A stretch of DNA of 64,000 nucleotides from Prinsepia uniflora (GCA_032719365.1 CM064872.1:73162752-73226751); one strand, 5' to 3'; positions 11,375-24,222 are shown, numbered from the stretch's first letter. Notes: generated by a model from the letters alone, not told the origin. Numbers and translations: made by a program.

Positions 11375-14060
11375 TTTGAAGGTGAGAGTGAAGATGGGAA
11401 CTGGAGATCTTGTGCAAGCTACTGGGAAAGGAACTCTGGTCTTCCAAACCAGAAATGGCAAGAAACATATCAGAGATGTGATGTTGGTTCCAGGTCTTGA
11501 TGAAAACCTGCTAAGTCTGGGTCAAATGGTTGAGCATGGATACTCACTAGTGTTTGGGAGAATGGTTGTGGATATCTATGATAATATGGACATGACACAC
11601 AAAATTGCCAACATCAAGATAACAGGGAACAGATGTTTTCCGTTGACACTTGATTCAGTGACTTCAGTGGCAAGAAAAGCAACAGTAGAAGTAGATGCTG
11701 AGCTATGGCACAGACGATTTGGACATCTGAACTTTATAAGTCTTAAGATGTTGCAGAACAAGGAAATGGTAGTTGGTTTTCCTAGCCTAACTACTGAATT
11801 GGAGGTTTGTGGTGGCTGTGCAGCAGGAAAACAACATGTGGAAGTTTTTGACACTGAAGAAGTATGGAGGGCATCCACACCACTTGAGCTAATACACTCA
11901 GACATTTGTGGTCCAATGCAGACAGAAACAGTTAGTGGAAATAGATATTTTATTACATTCACTGATGACTATTCAAGGATGTGTTGGCTGTATTTTCTGA
12001 GACATAAATCAGGGGCACTAAATGTGTTCAAGAAGTTTAAAGCAAAAGTGGAACTTCAAACTGGATACAAGGTGAAGAAGCTGAGAAGTGACAAAGGTGG
12101 GGAATACATCTCAAATGATTTTCAAACCTACTGTGAAGAAATAGAGATTGAAAGACAGTTGACGGTTTTTTATTCCCCTCAGCAGAATAGTGTTGCTGAG
12201 AGGAAGAATAGTGTGGAAATGGCACATTCTATGTTGCATGAAAAAAGAATACCCTATAGGTTTTGGGGAGAGGCAGTAAGTACTGCTACTTATCTTTTGA
12301 ATAGGTGTCTAACCAAGGTAGTCCAAGGGAAGGCTCCTTTTGAGAAGTACAGTGGAAGGAGACCAGGTGTGAAACACTTAAGAATGTTTGGTGCATTGTG
12401 CTATGTGCCAAATCAGCTTAGACAAAAGCTGGATGAAGCAGGAGTTAAAAGAGTGTTTATGGGGTATGGAACTATGGAGAAAGGATATAGGGTTTACAAT
12501 CTGAAAACTAAAAGGATTGTACTCTCTAGAAGTGTGGTGTTTAATGAGAAGGGAACTTGGAATTGGGAAGAAGGAAATGAGGGAGAGGTCACTGTTCAGT
12601 TTGACAGTGAGATGGATTCAGTCACAACTGGAAATCGGAGAACATTAAGCTCCCCTTCTATATCAAACCAGGAAATCAGTCATGGACATGTACCTAGTTC
12701 AACTAGCACCAGTACTATGCAACATGTGTATTGTTGAACCAGAGAATTATCAAGAAGCTGCTCAAGATAAAGCATGGCAGAATGCAATGCAGGCAGAGTT
12801 GGAAATGATTGAGAAGAATTCTACATGGGAACTTGTAAATAGACCCTCAGATAAGAAAGTAATAGGAGTGAAGTGGGTGTACAAGACAAAGCTAAACCTA
12901 GATGGTTCAGTTCAGAAGCATAAAGCAAGACTAGTTGCTAAAGGGTATTCACAGAAGCCTGGGGTAGACTTAAATGAGACATTTGTTTCTGTTGCTAGGC
13001 TTGACACTATAAGGGTTCTGATTGCTCTTGCAGCTCAAAGAAGCTGGAAATTATATCAGATTGATGTCAAATTAGCTTTTCTTAATGGAGTCTTAGAAGA
13101 GGAGGTTTATGTGGAACAACCAGAGGGGTATGAAGTCAGAAATGAAGAAGAGAAGGTGTATAGGCTTAAGAAGGCCTTGTATGGATTGAAACAAGCCCCA
13201 AGAGCCTAGTATGGTGAAATCGACACATATCTGGGACTATGTGGTTTTCACAGGAGTCCTAGTGAACCTACACTCTACTTGAAGACAAACAACAAGAAGG
13301 AGACACTAATTGTGTCAATCTATGTAGATGACATAGTATACACAGTAGACAGTGAGGAAATGATCACAGATTTCAAAGAGGAGATGATGACCAAATATGA
13401 GATGACTGATTTGGGTCTTTTACATCATTTTCTAGGAATTGGAGTTATACAGTCTGCAAGAAGCATCTTCATTCACCAGAAGAAGTATGTACTGACTCTC
13501 CTAGAAAATTTGGTTTGAAGGGATGCAAACCAGTCAGTGTTCCTTTGGATACAAGTGATAGGTTGTGCAGGTAAGATGGATCAGAAGAGGCAGATGAGGG
13601 ACTCTACAGGCAGATAGTAGGTAGCCTTTTTTACCTAACTGCTACTAGACCTGATATAATGTTCTCTGCTAGCCTATTGTCCAGATTCATGCATAGTCCA
13701 TCCAAGAAATATCTTGGAACAGCCAAGAGGGCCCTAAGATATGTTCAAGGGACAGTGGACTTTGGGATTGAATATACTAAGGAAAATCAAGCCACTCTAA
13801 TAGGGTATTGTGACTCTGATTGGAATGGAAGTATGAATGACATGAGAAGCACTTCAGGTTATCCTTTCTCATTGGAAGAGGTGTTTCTCTTGGGCATCAG
13901 CTAAACAACACATTGTGGCCCTATCTACTGCTGAAGCAGAATACATTAGTGCCTCAGAGGCTACAACATAGGCTAAGTGGCTTAGGTTTGTTCGGGAAGA
14001 TTTTGGTGAAGAACAAACAGGTTCAACAACACTGTTTTGTGACAACACATCAGCTATTTC
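11375..14060 (+). pseudogene. Ty1/copia polyprotein: protease end, integrase, reverse transcriptase, partial RNase H
   Basis: Domains in order: protease C-terminus; GAG-pre-integrase (LWHRRFGHLNFI..CGGCAAGK); integrase core with HSDICGPM, TDDYSR and the QNSVAERKN glutamate; then a frame change near 12700-12735; then RVT_2 reverse transcriptase (KWVYKTKLNLDGSVQKHKAR, YVDDI). Breaks seen: in-frame TAG at 13207-13209 where the family has Trp (APRAW), a frameshift near 13500, TAA at 13572-13574, a frameshift near 13880, and TAG at 13969-13971. RNase H (CDSDWNG, ALSTAEAEYISAS, CDNTSAIS) is cut at 14060 by LTR A and continues at 24007. Clearly non-functional. Confidence 0.93.
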
Positions 14061-14622
14061 TGTAACAACCCGTACCTTCGGGAAGGGTATAAATGTAATT
14101 TTGTAAAAGATTTGTATAAAAGGACGATTTTTCCCTTTTGAATAGTATGCTAAAGTTGACTTTTTGATTTACAGGTTGGATGAGCGTGGACCATTGACCG
14201 TGACGTAGTTAAGGACGTCACGAGTCCGTAGACAGGTGGCAGTGTTGATTTGGACAATCGGAGAAAAAGTTATGAAGTTCGGAAGATTGAAGGCGTTACC
14301 GTAATTTTGATTATTAGAGGAAAATGTTGAATTTTTAGTGGACTTTTGATTTTCATGTAGACCGAGGACTGTTAGATAGGTCTCGACGTCCTGAGTACAA
14401 CGACAGGCGGCACGTTGTCATCGGACGTCGGACGGAATAGTTATGGGTCTGGAAAGTTGAAGGGAAAAATGGTAATTTTTAAACCTAGGGGCATTTTGGT
14501 CTTTTTCTCTTAGTCCCAATCAGATAAGAACAAGTGGCTTGAGTGGGTTGGGATATTTGTACTAATGTCCATAGGAAATTGGACACGTGGAGAGGGCTGG
14601 ATGGTTCTAGGACGGCCTAAAA

Positions 14623-17600
14623 TGTAACAACCCGTTCCGAGATTTGGGCTAAGTAGAGTGATTAAGGTGTGATTAGTAAGGTTAATCAGGGGTTAGGTGG
14701 TCCCGAGGGGTCCGGGAACTTAGAATGACGATTTTGCCCCTGGGTTAGGCAGAAATGTTGACTTTTATTTCGGGTGGTCAATTGGGGATTTACCAGTGAC
14801 CAGGACGTAGTTTAGGACGTCATGAACCTGTAGACATGTGGTATGTTTGATTCCGACATCCGAGGAGGAAGTGGTGATGGTCGGAAGGTCGAGGGTATTA
14901 TCGTAATTTTGATTAAGTAGGGGGAATAGTTGACTTTTTGATTAATCGAGTTTTGGTAGGTTGACCTAGGATGGTTAGATAGTTCTTGTCGTCCTGAGTT
15001 CGATGACAGGCGGCACGTGTTCATCGGACTTACGAGGCGAGAGTTACGGGTCTAGGAAGTTTTGGTTAAATCGTAAATATGAGTTAAAAAGAAGGGTATT
15101 TTGGTCATTGTGGCACATTGGGATTTGTGCACAGAAGGAAAGGAATGGACGGCTGGGATTAGGCCATGTGGGAGTGTGTGGAGTGGATTGTGACGCGTGG
15201 TGGGTGTGTAGTGGTTTCTACACAAATGTGCACGGGTAGTTTAAAAATGTGCAGCCGTGTTCTTCGAAGAGGAAAAAAAAACAGAGAGTGAGGCTGAGGG
15301 GTGAAATCGATCGACGGCCGGGCAAGTGTGAGCTTGTGAGTAGGGGAGTGTGATCAGAGGGAGGTTCAGAGTGCAGGGTGGTGTTGAGGAGATTGGGAGA
15401 TGCAGTGCTCATATGTGTGTGAAGTGAAAACGCACGGGGGAAAACCAGAGAAACAGAGAGGAGTTGGGGTGGAGGTGCGGTAGTGCGGTCGTGTACTTAC
15501 TCAAGGGAAGCGGCAGGTGGTGCGCGGAAGACGGAGGAGGTGTGTGGATACCTAGGGACGCGGCGGAGCCCACGGCGGTGAGCGGCAGGAGAGGTAATTT
15601 TCAATTCCTCTGTTTTTCTGTTTTGATTCAATTTGAAAGTCGTGCGTTTTACGTACGAGTCGGGGTTTTTGGTGAGTTGTGTGAGACTTAGTGGGGTCCT
15701 AGAAGTGTTCTGGTGTCGCCACCGTGACGGGGGAGGACCTGGGTGGCCGGAGTGTGGAACAGGGGATTACGGGCCGTCTGGTTTCGAGCTTGAGTCGACC
15801 AGTATGGGGCCGTGTTGAGGTGATTGAAGGATGGGGATGGATAGAGTAGGTCTGGACGTTGAGAATGGTGAAGAAAGGGAGGAGAACGGTGGCCGGACGG
15901 CGGAGAAGGATTCTCGCCGGTTCAGCCTGCGACGGCCGGTTCAGTACGGGTTGAAGACGGTACTGTAGCTGGCGCGTGGGGCCACGCGCAGCCACTTTGG
16001 GCGGCGCGTGGGGGCGCGTGCAGCGGTTTCCGGTGAAGTGTCCAACTACGTTTTTGTTCTAAATGTTATAACGAATCCAATGGATTAAGTTTTGGGTTCT
16101 TCGGACGTCGTTTCGGAGTAGTTCTGTGGAGTTAAAGGTCTAGGGTCCCGTTTTAAGTACGTTAGGAATTCGAGAAAGCTATGGGATTTTAGTATGAGTA
16201 GCGTGAAGTAGTTAGTAACCTCGTTATGGAATTTGGACAGGTTTGGGAAAGCCAAGGATAGCAAACTGGCCAGGGACGGCGTAAGCGCGCACGTATCGAG
16301 GCGACGCTGAAATGGTCTGTGAGTGGACTTTGCTTTTTAACTCTTGATGCATGCATATATGTTTTTATATGATTTCTATACTAGCTTCTATGATTTGATT
16401 TATAGTTGTGATGGTTTGTGGTTTGTGCACGTTTCTCGAGGAAAATGACGGTTTTCACGCTTTACGAGGTTTTGATAACTATTGTAATTTGAACCTGGTT
16501 TTAATGGTTGATTTTGGGATTTGAAATACGGTTGGATTTCAAGGAAAGTAAAAGGATTTTGAAAAGTATTTTCGGGCCTGAGGCCCAGTTCAAAGGTGTT
16601 TTCGGAAATGAGATTTCGGGTTTCGGAATCGGAATTCCGGGTGACGATTCGGGATTCGATTCGGGACTTGAAGCGGATTTCGGGTTTGAGTTCGGAATGG
16701 TTATTCCGGATGCTAGCTTACGAAATGATGGTTGCGGACTCGGACCGGAAAATGAGAAGGAAATGAGTTCTGGGTCTGGATTCGGAATGACGGTTATGGA
16801 TGCTGGAAGGGCATCAGACCCGTGGTTTCGGATTCGGGTTTGGATATGGAAATGGAAAATGATTTTAAAATGGTCTTGGATTGGATTTGCTGGATCTGGA
16901 TATTGGGTTTAAAGACCCGGATATATGTGACGGGGGACCGGCCGGATTGGGTTTAAAGACCCGGATTGAGTTTAAAGACTCGGGAGTTTAAAGACTCGGA
17001 TATATATTGATTTTCCCCCGTAGGCCTTGAGTTTAAAGACTCGGGAGTTTAAAGACTCGGATATGATTAAGGCCTGGATTGAGTTTAAAGACTCGGGAGT
17101 TTAAAGACTCGGATAGATCCAGCAGGTTCGATGAATGAGAATGTGGTTTTAAATGTGTTTTGGGTTTTCACTGAGACTTGATGATGATGTTTTGGGCAAT
17201 AGCCCGGATGAAATGGTTTTTATTGGTTATAATGGCTTCTGGTGATATTGGGGCTGAGGCCCGGGTTGTGGAAAAAGTTAAAATGTGCTTTGGTTTTCGT
17301 ACATGGTTTTATGATATGAAATTGATATGCATGCATTGGCTTTCAAAATGGAGGGTATAAAAGTATGTGTTTTCTGATAACTGTTTTGAATTTAAACTTT
17401 TATTTTTGTCCACTCACAGTCTTTTCGTGTTTTCGATACCCTCCAGGTTGCTGTGGTGTGGGCTGTCGGTTGAGAGAGATGGAGACATCACATGCCAAAT
17501 CCACAGTAGGCTCTGCGCACTCTGGAAAATTTGAGGTTGTTGAGGTGGTTGGTCTGGAACTCCCTTGTCCGACTTACGTGTCACACGGAGGTTAGGCGGT

Positions 17601-17683
17601 TGTTTAGCCCTTGTGTCATGCGTACGTTAGACGGGAGCGGGGTTTAGCCCTTAATCCCAGGGGATTAGGGGTGGGCCCTGACA
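14623..17683 (+). mobile_element. Solo LTR B, nested in LTR A
   Basis: A 3061-bp solo LTR: TGTAACAACCCGTTCCG to GGGCCCTGACA, with TSD TAAAA at 14618-14622 and 17684-17688. It contains CTGTGAGTGGAC (16317-16328), GTCCACTCACAG (17408-17419), the acceptor-like CCCTCCAG|GTTG ending at 17446, and the TTTAAAG array (16903-17116). No coding sequence is recognised. Confidence 0.93.
16903..17116 (+). repeat. TTTAAAG stem-repeat array in LTR B
   Basis: Repeated GGGTTTAAAGACCC and GAGTTTAAAGACTC units, often in direct pairs spaced by GGGA-like links. Each unit is an inverted repeat of four bases around TTAAAG; the two unit types differ by a matched pair of substitutions that keeps the stem. Similar arrays occur in A, C and I. 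Confidence 0.85.
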
Positions 17684-19164
17684 TAAAATGTACACGGCCA
17701 CATTTTGTTCTCATTCAAACCGTGTGTTGGCTTGGGAAGAACAGAAAACAGAGAGTGAAGAAAGTGAGAGGAGTTGATCAATTCAGTGTGTGGGTGAGAG
17801 TGTTATGAGTTGTGAGAGTGACAGAGAGAAAAGAGGAAGTTTGTGACTGAGTTTGGGGGTGAAATCGTGCACGGAAACACGGTGGTCGGAGGATTGATTT
17901 TCGGGGAAAACAGAGAGGCCGTGGGACAGAGGTGGTGGTTGTGCCGTGTTTTGGTTCAAACCAAGCTAATAGGAGGCTAGGACGACTGCAGGGGACTCAG
18001 TGGACACCATGGTACACGGTGGTGCAGACGGCGGAGGAAGAATCGAAGGTATGACTCGAATCCCCTATTTTTCCCGTTTATTTCATTTCAAAAGTCGTGG
18101 ACTTTGGGCTAGATTCGAGGATTTTGGTGAGTGATGTGAGATTCAGGGAGGTCCTAGGAGTCGTCTGGGATGGTCGCCGTGACGGGGGAAGGCCTGGGTG
18201 GCCGGAGACCAAAACAGGGCTCACGGGCAGTTTTGTTCGAGGTTGAGGATGATGGGTTTCGGGCTTCGATTTCCATATTTTAGGAGGGGAAAGGATTTCT
18301 GGGAATTGGACGAAGCTAACAGGATTGAAATGGTGGAAATTGATGGAGAAATGGAGGAGAACCGGTCACGCCGGTTCAGTACAGTTGAACCGGGTGACTC
18401 GAGGTAGACGATGGTACTGTGCAGGCGCGTGGGGGCGCGTGGGGAGGATTCTGAACAAACATCCAACATGGTTTTTGCTCTAAATATTCTAAGGAATCCA
18501 CTGGGACAAGTTTCGGATAAATCAGACGATGTTACGGGATAGTTCGAGGATCCAGACGGTTTAGGGTTTAAGTTTAAATTACGTATAAATTCCCGAAAAT
18601 TTGGGGAAATTAGGGTTAGCATATTTGACGTATTTGTGACCCTATTTGGTGCTTATTGACAGGACGGGAGACGCCTGAGACGGTCGAGTAGCGCACAGAG
18701 CGCGATTGACACTTTCTGATTCGTGAGTGGACTCTTTCTTTTCTTACGAGCATGCCTAACAGTTTTATTTATGTTTTATGATTTTAAGTATGTTTTTGTG
18801 CTTGTTGATGATGATTATATGTGATTGATATTCTTTCACTTTTTTCGAGACATTTCGGATTTTCACACGTTTTTCGAGAAAAAACTGGATTTCTGATTTT
18901 GATGTTAAGCTTCCATGTTTTCAATCTATAATTGTTTTCTGATGGTTATAAGTGGATTATGAAATATGATTTTGGTAATCAAGGTTTTGGTTTTAACATC
19001 GGATTTCGAGAAACGAAATTTGGTTTTAAAGTCGGAAAAGTGGAATTCCGGATTTGGGTTCGGAATGACGGTTCTGGATGCCGGAAGGGCATCAGACCAG
19101 TGATTCCGGATTCGGGTTTGGAGATGGATTGATTTGGATTGGATTTGCTGGATCTGGATATTGG

Positions 19165-19340
19165 GTTTAAAGACCCGGATTATGTTTGACGGGGGACGGG
19201 CCCGAATTGAGTTTAAAGACTCGGGAGTTTAAAGACTCGGATATTTACGATATTACCCCTGTAGCCCTATTGAGTTTAAAGACTCGGGAGTTTAAAGACT
19301 CGGATTACATTTGAGGCCTGGTTTGAGTTTAAAGACTCGG
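19165..19340 (+). repeat. TTTAAAG stem-repeat array in LTR A
   Basis: One GGGTTTAAAGACCC unit and about five GAGTTTAAAGACTC units, at the position homologous to the arrays in B and C, just before CCAGCAGGTTTGAT. Confidence 0.85.
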
Positions 19341-19732
19341 ATAGACCCAGCAGGTTTGATCAGACTTGACATTTGTGGATTTGGGTTTTTATGATGATAT
19401 GAGCTTAGCGTATTTTGTTATACTGTGTTATGTTGTGGTTTTCCGATACTTCGTTAGGCATGCATACTTTATTTTAAAACGGAGGGAAAAACTTTATTGT
19501 TTCTTTAACCTGTTCTATTCTTAAATCGTGTTTTAAACCTTGTATTTCTTTAGTCCACTCACACTTTTTGGTTTTAATTTACCCTCCAGGTCGTGGTGAT
19601 AGCACTGGGGTGAACGTTGAGGCAGGAACCGGGGCATAGCGCTTAAGACGTTCTTCCGTTGCGAGATTAGCCTAGTAGGATTTTGTGCCTGTTTTGTATA
19701 AACTATGCTCTGAATTACGGTTGTATTATACT

Positions 19733-22714
19733 TGTAACAACCCTTTCCGGGAGCCGGGATTAGTAGACTGATTAAGGTGTGATTAGTGAGGTTAAGCGGC
19801 GGTTAGGTGGTTCCGATAAGGTCATTAGTGTAGAATGACGATTTTGCCCCTGGTTCGGGCAAAAACGTTGACTTTTAGTTCGGGTGGTCGGATGAACTTT
19901 GACCAATGACCAGGACGTAGTTTAGGACGTCACGAATCCATAGGCAGGTGGCACGCCCGATTCCGATATCCGAGGAGGAAGTTGTGATGTTCGGAAGGTT
20001 GAGGGCATAACCGTAATTTGAGTAAATTAGGGGGAATAGTTGACTTTTTGTAGACTCGGGTTTTGGCACGTTGACCTAGGATGGTTAGATAGTTCTTGTC
20101 GTCCTGAGTTCGATGACAAGCGGCACGTATTCGTCGGACTTCCGAGGTGTTAATTACGGGTCTAGAAGGGTAGTGGCAAAACCGTAAAAATGAGTTAAAA
20201 AGAAGGGTATTTTGGTCTTTGTGGCACATTGGGATTTGTGCAGAAAGAAGGAAATGAACGGCTGGGATTGGGCCATGTGGGAGTGTGTGGAGTGGATTGT
20301 GACATGTGGCATGTGTGTAGAGGATTCTGGTGGAATCCTGTGCATTCACGGCCCAATTAATTGGGGTGCACCCGTGTGTGTGTGTTCGTGATGGTTCAGA
20401 AAACAGAGGGAGATCGTGAGGGAAATTGAGGGGTGATCGAGGGTGATGGTGTGTGCTGATGAGTTCTGGTGAGTGAGTGAGGGACGGGAGGTCGAAGGGA
20501 AGCTGATGAGTGGTTTGGGAGGTGAGGAATCGTGGTGTGTGTGAGTTGAGAGTTCAGGGGGAAACTCAGAGAGGAAAACAGAGAAGACTGAGGGCTTGTG
20601 GTGGTGCGGTGGCCGTGTACGGTGCAACTGAGATTGCGGTGGTGTCGTGAGGGCTGTGTGGAGTCGACCAGCCCTGGAGGAGCTCACGGCGGCAACAGGA
20701 GGCAGGTAATTTCCTCGTCCCCATTTCGATACTCTGTTTTTCCGTTGAGGTTCAACGTGAAAGTCGTGAGGTTGGGCTAAGAGTCGAGGGAATTGGAGGT
20801 CAGGGCGAGGTTCAGGAGAGTCCTAGGTGTCGACTAGGATGGTCGCCGTGACGGGGGGGTACACGGCGGAGGATGGCACGACAGGGGTAATTGGGTGCTC
20901 TGTTTTGGCCGTGGGTTCAAACGGCGAGTCATCGAGTTTGGGGCTAAGTCGAAGGTCTAGGAGGGTTGGTTTAGGTTCAGTGAGGTCCAGGGAAGAGTTT
21001 GGTGAAGCCACCGTGAAGGGAGGTGAGCTGGGTGGCTGAATCGTGAAACAGGGGGAGTTGGCCGTCTGGTTTCGAGTTCAGTCGACGAGCTAGGGATAGT
21101 GTCGAGGTGAACGGAGTTAGGGAATCTATAGGATGGGTCTGGACGATGCTGTTGGTGAAGAAAGGGAGAGAAACCGTGCAGGCACGGCGGTGAACCGCTG
21201 ACGCCGGTCTGAGTTGCAGACCACTGTGCCGAACCGGGTTCGTCTGAGGAAGACGGTGCACTGTAGCAGGCGCGTGAGGGCCACGCGCAGCCACTTTGGG
21301 AGGCGCGTGGGGGGGCGTGCGGCGGCGATGGGGAAAACGGTCAACATGGTTTTTGGTCTAGGAGTTATGGTGAGTTCAATGGAGTTGGTTTCGGGTCAAT
21401 CGGACATCGTTTGAGTTTAGTTCCGCGAGGGTGAAGGTTTAGGGTCCCGGGTTATTACGTTTAGGATCCGGGGAATTTTGAGGGAATTTAGGTGAACTTT
21501 CGTGAACGTGTTAGTGACGTACTTTGGTGATTTTGACAGGATCGGGATTTCCCGAGGAAGCCGAGGAACGTGCTGGACGTTCGGGACGCGAGTAGGGCTC
21601 AGTACTGTGAGTGGACCCCTTCTTTCAACTCGAGCATGCATAACTGTTTTCTATAATTGTTTTATGATTTTGATTATGATTCTATGTTTATTGAATATGT
21701 TTTGGTTGGTTTTACATTATTGCACGTTTTTCGAGAAAATACGGTATTTGGCACGTTTTACGAGAAATGCCGATTTCTGAGTAAAATTAAAGGGTTTTGG
21801 ATTTTTAAAGGATAACTAGTTTGATTGCTTACAAAGGGATTTTGAAACATGATTTAGTAATTAAATGCATTGGATTTTAAATTTGGAAAGTGGATTCCGG
21901 ATTTGGGTTCGGAATGACGGTTCTGGATGCCGGAAAGGGTATCGGACCAGTGATTTCGGATTCGGGTTTGGATGTGGATTGGTAAATGGTTTTCAAATGA
22001 TTTTGGGATTGGATTTGCTGGATCTGGATATTGGGTTTAAAGACCCGGATATATGTGACGGGGGACCGCCGGATTGGGTTTAAAGACCCGGATTGAGTTT
22101 AACGACTCGGGAGTTTAAAGACTCAGATATATTGATTTCCCCCGTAGGCCTTGAGTTTAAAGACTCGGGAGTTTAAAGACTCGGATATGATTAAGGCCTG
22201 GATTGAGTTTAAAGACTCGGATAGGTCCAGCAGGTTTGATCAGAAATGATGATTTCATGTTCATGATTGATGATAAAGTTTGAGGATTTCACATGCTTTG
22301 GATATTTTCTGTTGGTTATGCATGTAGTTTTCAAAAAGGAGGGTTAACTCGGTTTTTGATAAATGGTTTTAGAACATGTCTTTTATTATGGTCCACTCAC
22401 ATTTTCTGTTTTAAATTGCCCTCCAGGTTGTGGAGCTAGCGCGGGGTCTTGACGTCGAGGCAGTGTCCGAGGCATAGAAGTGACGTGAGGGATCCCGGGG
22501 TAGTTTAAAGTCTTCCGTGTGCGTGTACTTTATCGGTTTTATTTTCCTTGTATTTTCGTACTATGTTCTGTACATGCTACCTTCGGGACATTGTGTTTAT
22601 TACTCCTGCGTCTGACTGGGTTTGAGTGCGTTTTACTTGAGTGTTGTATCGGGGAGTCAGACGGGAGCGGGATTTACCTCGGGTTTCGGGGTGAAACCGG
22701 GGTGGGTCCTGACA
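19733..22714 (+). repeat. 5' LTR of gypsy element C
   Basis: TGTAACAACCCTTTCCGG to GGTGGGTCCTGACA. It contains CTGTGAGTGGAC (21605-21616), GTCCACTCACA (22391-22401), the acceptor-like GCCCTCCAG|GTTG near 22422-22434, and a TTTAAAG array at about 22034-22222. It resembles B and A in layout. Confidence 0.92.
22034..22222 (+). repeat. TTTAAAG stem-repeat array in element C
   Basis: Two GGGTTTAAAGACCC and several GAGTTTAAAGACTC units. One unit reads GAGTTTAACGACTC and one ends GACTCAG, so decay is beginning in single units while most stems are intact. Confidence 0.85.
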
Positions 22715-22716
22715 AT

Positions 22717-22728
22717 TGGTATCAGAGC
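22717..22728 (+). other. Primer binding site of element C
   Basis: TGGTATCAGAGC, two bases after the LTR terminus TGACA. It is complementary to the 3' end of plant initiator tRNA-Met, the usual primer for many plant LTR retrotransposons. Confidence 0.92.
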
Positions 22729-22821
22729 ATATGTTTGTCGAGTTTGTTGGGTCTGTTGGTTTGTGAGGTTGTGTTTTAGATATTTGACTACTTCTATGCC
22801 TCTTTCAGCGTGCGGTTGACG

Positions 22822-23862
22822 ATGCCTTCGAGACGTAGACCCTCTCCACAACCTGAAGAAGTAGCAAGAGAGACGGAGAGTGCTACTATTGAACGAGCCC
22901 AACGGCTCGGGGCGACTACGTTTAGCGGTGGGGCTGATCCTGAGGAAGCCCAGAGGTGGATTACCAGACTGGAGCGGATTTTTGCGGTGATGCATTGTCC
23001 GCCGGAGGAGCGAGTATTGTTGGCTACATTTTTACTAGATGGTACGGCGTATGAGTGGTGGTATACCCTCGAGTTGTCCGGTTGGGATGCCCATAGGGTG
23101 ACTTGGGAGACGTTTAGGGAACGGTTCCTGGAGCAGTACTATCCTCGTTCTTTCCGAGATGCCAAGGAGGCGGAGTTCTTGCATCTCCAACAAGGGAATA
23201 TGACAGTGGCTGAGTATGAACGGAAGTTCCAGATGTTGTCTCGGTTTGCTCCTGCTTTTGTGGCCACTGAAACCGAGAAATGTCGTAGGTTTGAATTGGG
23301 CTTGCGAGGTGAGATTCGTGCCATCGTGACGGCTGGATCTTTTGCTACCCTCCGAGACTTGTCGGATGCTGCGGTAAGGGTGGAGGCTAGTTTGCCTGTG
23401 CGCCGCCGGGAACCATCTATTCCTGGAGCTTCGAGCCAGCGGACACCGAAAAGGGGTAACTTCGGTGGAGCGTCATCGTCGGGCGATGAGCGTTTTGGTA
23501 GACCTGGCAGTTTTCAGAGTTTAGGATTTTGGGGTTACCGAACACCGCCGACTCCGCAAGTTAGTGCGACGTCGGTAGCATCCACAGGGAGACCGAGCAG
23601 TGGACCAGGTTGGAATGTGTGTTTCTACTGTGGGGAGCGGGGTCATTTCCGACGTGAGTGTCCACGGTTACCACAGGATGGTGGTGTAGCTCGGGGAGGA
23701 GCAGAGCCCGGACAGAGTACAGCGTCAGGGACAGCAAGCCCGAGAAGAGGTGGTGGCACTGCCACTAGTAGTTCGAGGGGACGTGGTAGAGCGTCGGGAT
23801 CTCAGGCCCGAGTGTTCTCGATGACTCAGCAGGAAGTTCAGTCGACACGAGATACGGGGTGG
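22822..23862 (+). pseudogene. Ty3/gypsy Gag (capsid and zinc knuckle), 3' truncated
   Basis: Start ATG at 22822 (MPSRRRPSPQPEEV). Capsid-like Retrotrans_gag features: FSGGADPEEAQRWITRLERI, then YEWWYTL, WETFRERFLEQYYP and the motif VAEYERKFQMLSRFAP. The CCHC knuckle CFYCGERGHFRREC lies near residue 267, followed by a Gly/Ser/Arg-rich tail. No internal stop is seen up to the deletion junction near 23855-23862, where the frame runs into LTR remnant and host sequence and ends at 24042. The open frame suggests a younger element than the copia host, though it is no longer a normal polyprotein. Confidence 0.88.
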
Positions 23863-24006
23863 GTCCTGACAATATTTCTCCCTTGTCTGATAGTTATGCT
23901 TATGGTTGTGTTGAGGTTATTTTGGTACTTTAAGTGTGATTATCAGACGGGAGCAGGGTTCGTCCCGGGTATCGAGGTGATATTTGGGACGAGTCTTGAC
24001 AATTTC

Positions 24007-24222
24007 CATGAGCAAAAACCCTGTGTTTCACCAGAAAACTAAGCACATCAGCAGGCGTTTTCACTTCACCAGGGATGCTATTCTAGCTGGGGAAGTAGAT
24101 TTGGTTTACTGCAGGTCAGAGGACCAAGTTGCAGATATCCTTACCAAGGCATTGCCAAAGACAAGGTTCAATTACTTAAGGGGTTTGCTAGGAGTGAAAT
24201 CAGTGAGTGGTCTAGAAGGGAG
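24007..24222 (+). pseudogene. Ty1/copia RNase H C-terminus and polypurine tract
   Basis: Continuation of the copia element after LTR A: MSKNPVFHQKTKHISRRFHF, VDLVYCRSEDQVADILTKAL, FNYLRGLLGV. A purine-rich stretch TAGAAGGGAG just before 24223 is the likely polypurine tract. The frame ends in the LTR start (stop near 24235). Confidence 0.88.

Larger units (their letters stand above)
19733..23871 (+). mobile_element. Ty3/gypsy element C, internally deleted
   Basis: It comprises a 5' LTR (19733-22714, 2982 bp), PBS (22717-22728), a gag frame, and only the last 17 bp of the 3' LTR (CGGGGTGGGTCCTGACA, 23855-23871). The flanks ATACT (19728-19732) and ATATT (23872-23876) form a TSD with one mismatch. 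Protease, RT, RNase H, integrase and nearly all of the 3' LTR are gone. Gag is the only gypsy coding sequence in the window and ties this LTR group to Ty3/gypsy. It could only have moved with proteins supplied by relatives, before the deletion. Confidence 0.9.
14061..24001 (+). mobile_element. Solo LTR A, itself carrying insertions B and C
   Basis: Starts TGTAACAACCCG at 14061 and ends TCTTGACA at 24001, with TSD ATTTC at 14056-14060 and 24002-24006. Removing insertions B and C leaves about 2.7 kb (14061-14622, 17684-19732, 23872-24001). It has no internal region, so it is a solo LTR. It carries CGTGAGTGGAC near 18722, GTCCACTCACA near 19553 and a TTTAAAG repeat block near 19165-19340. It disrupts the copia RNase H domain, giving the order copia, then A, then B and C. 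Confidence 0.9.

Noticed and set aside
22810..24042. A single 410-codon gene
   Set aside because: Only the first part is gag; the end is a chance readthrough of LTR remnants across two insertion boundaries.
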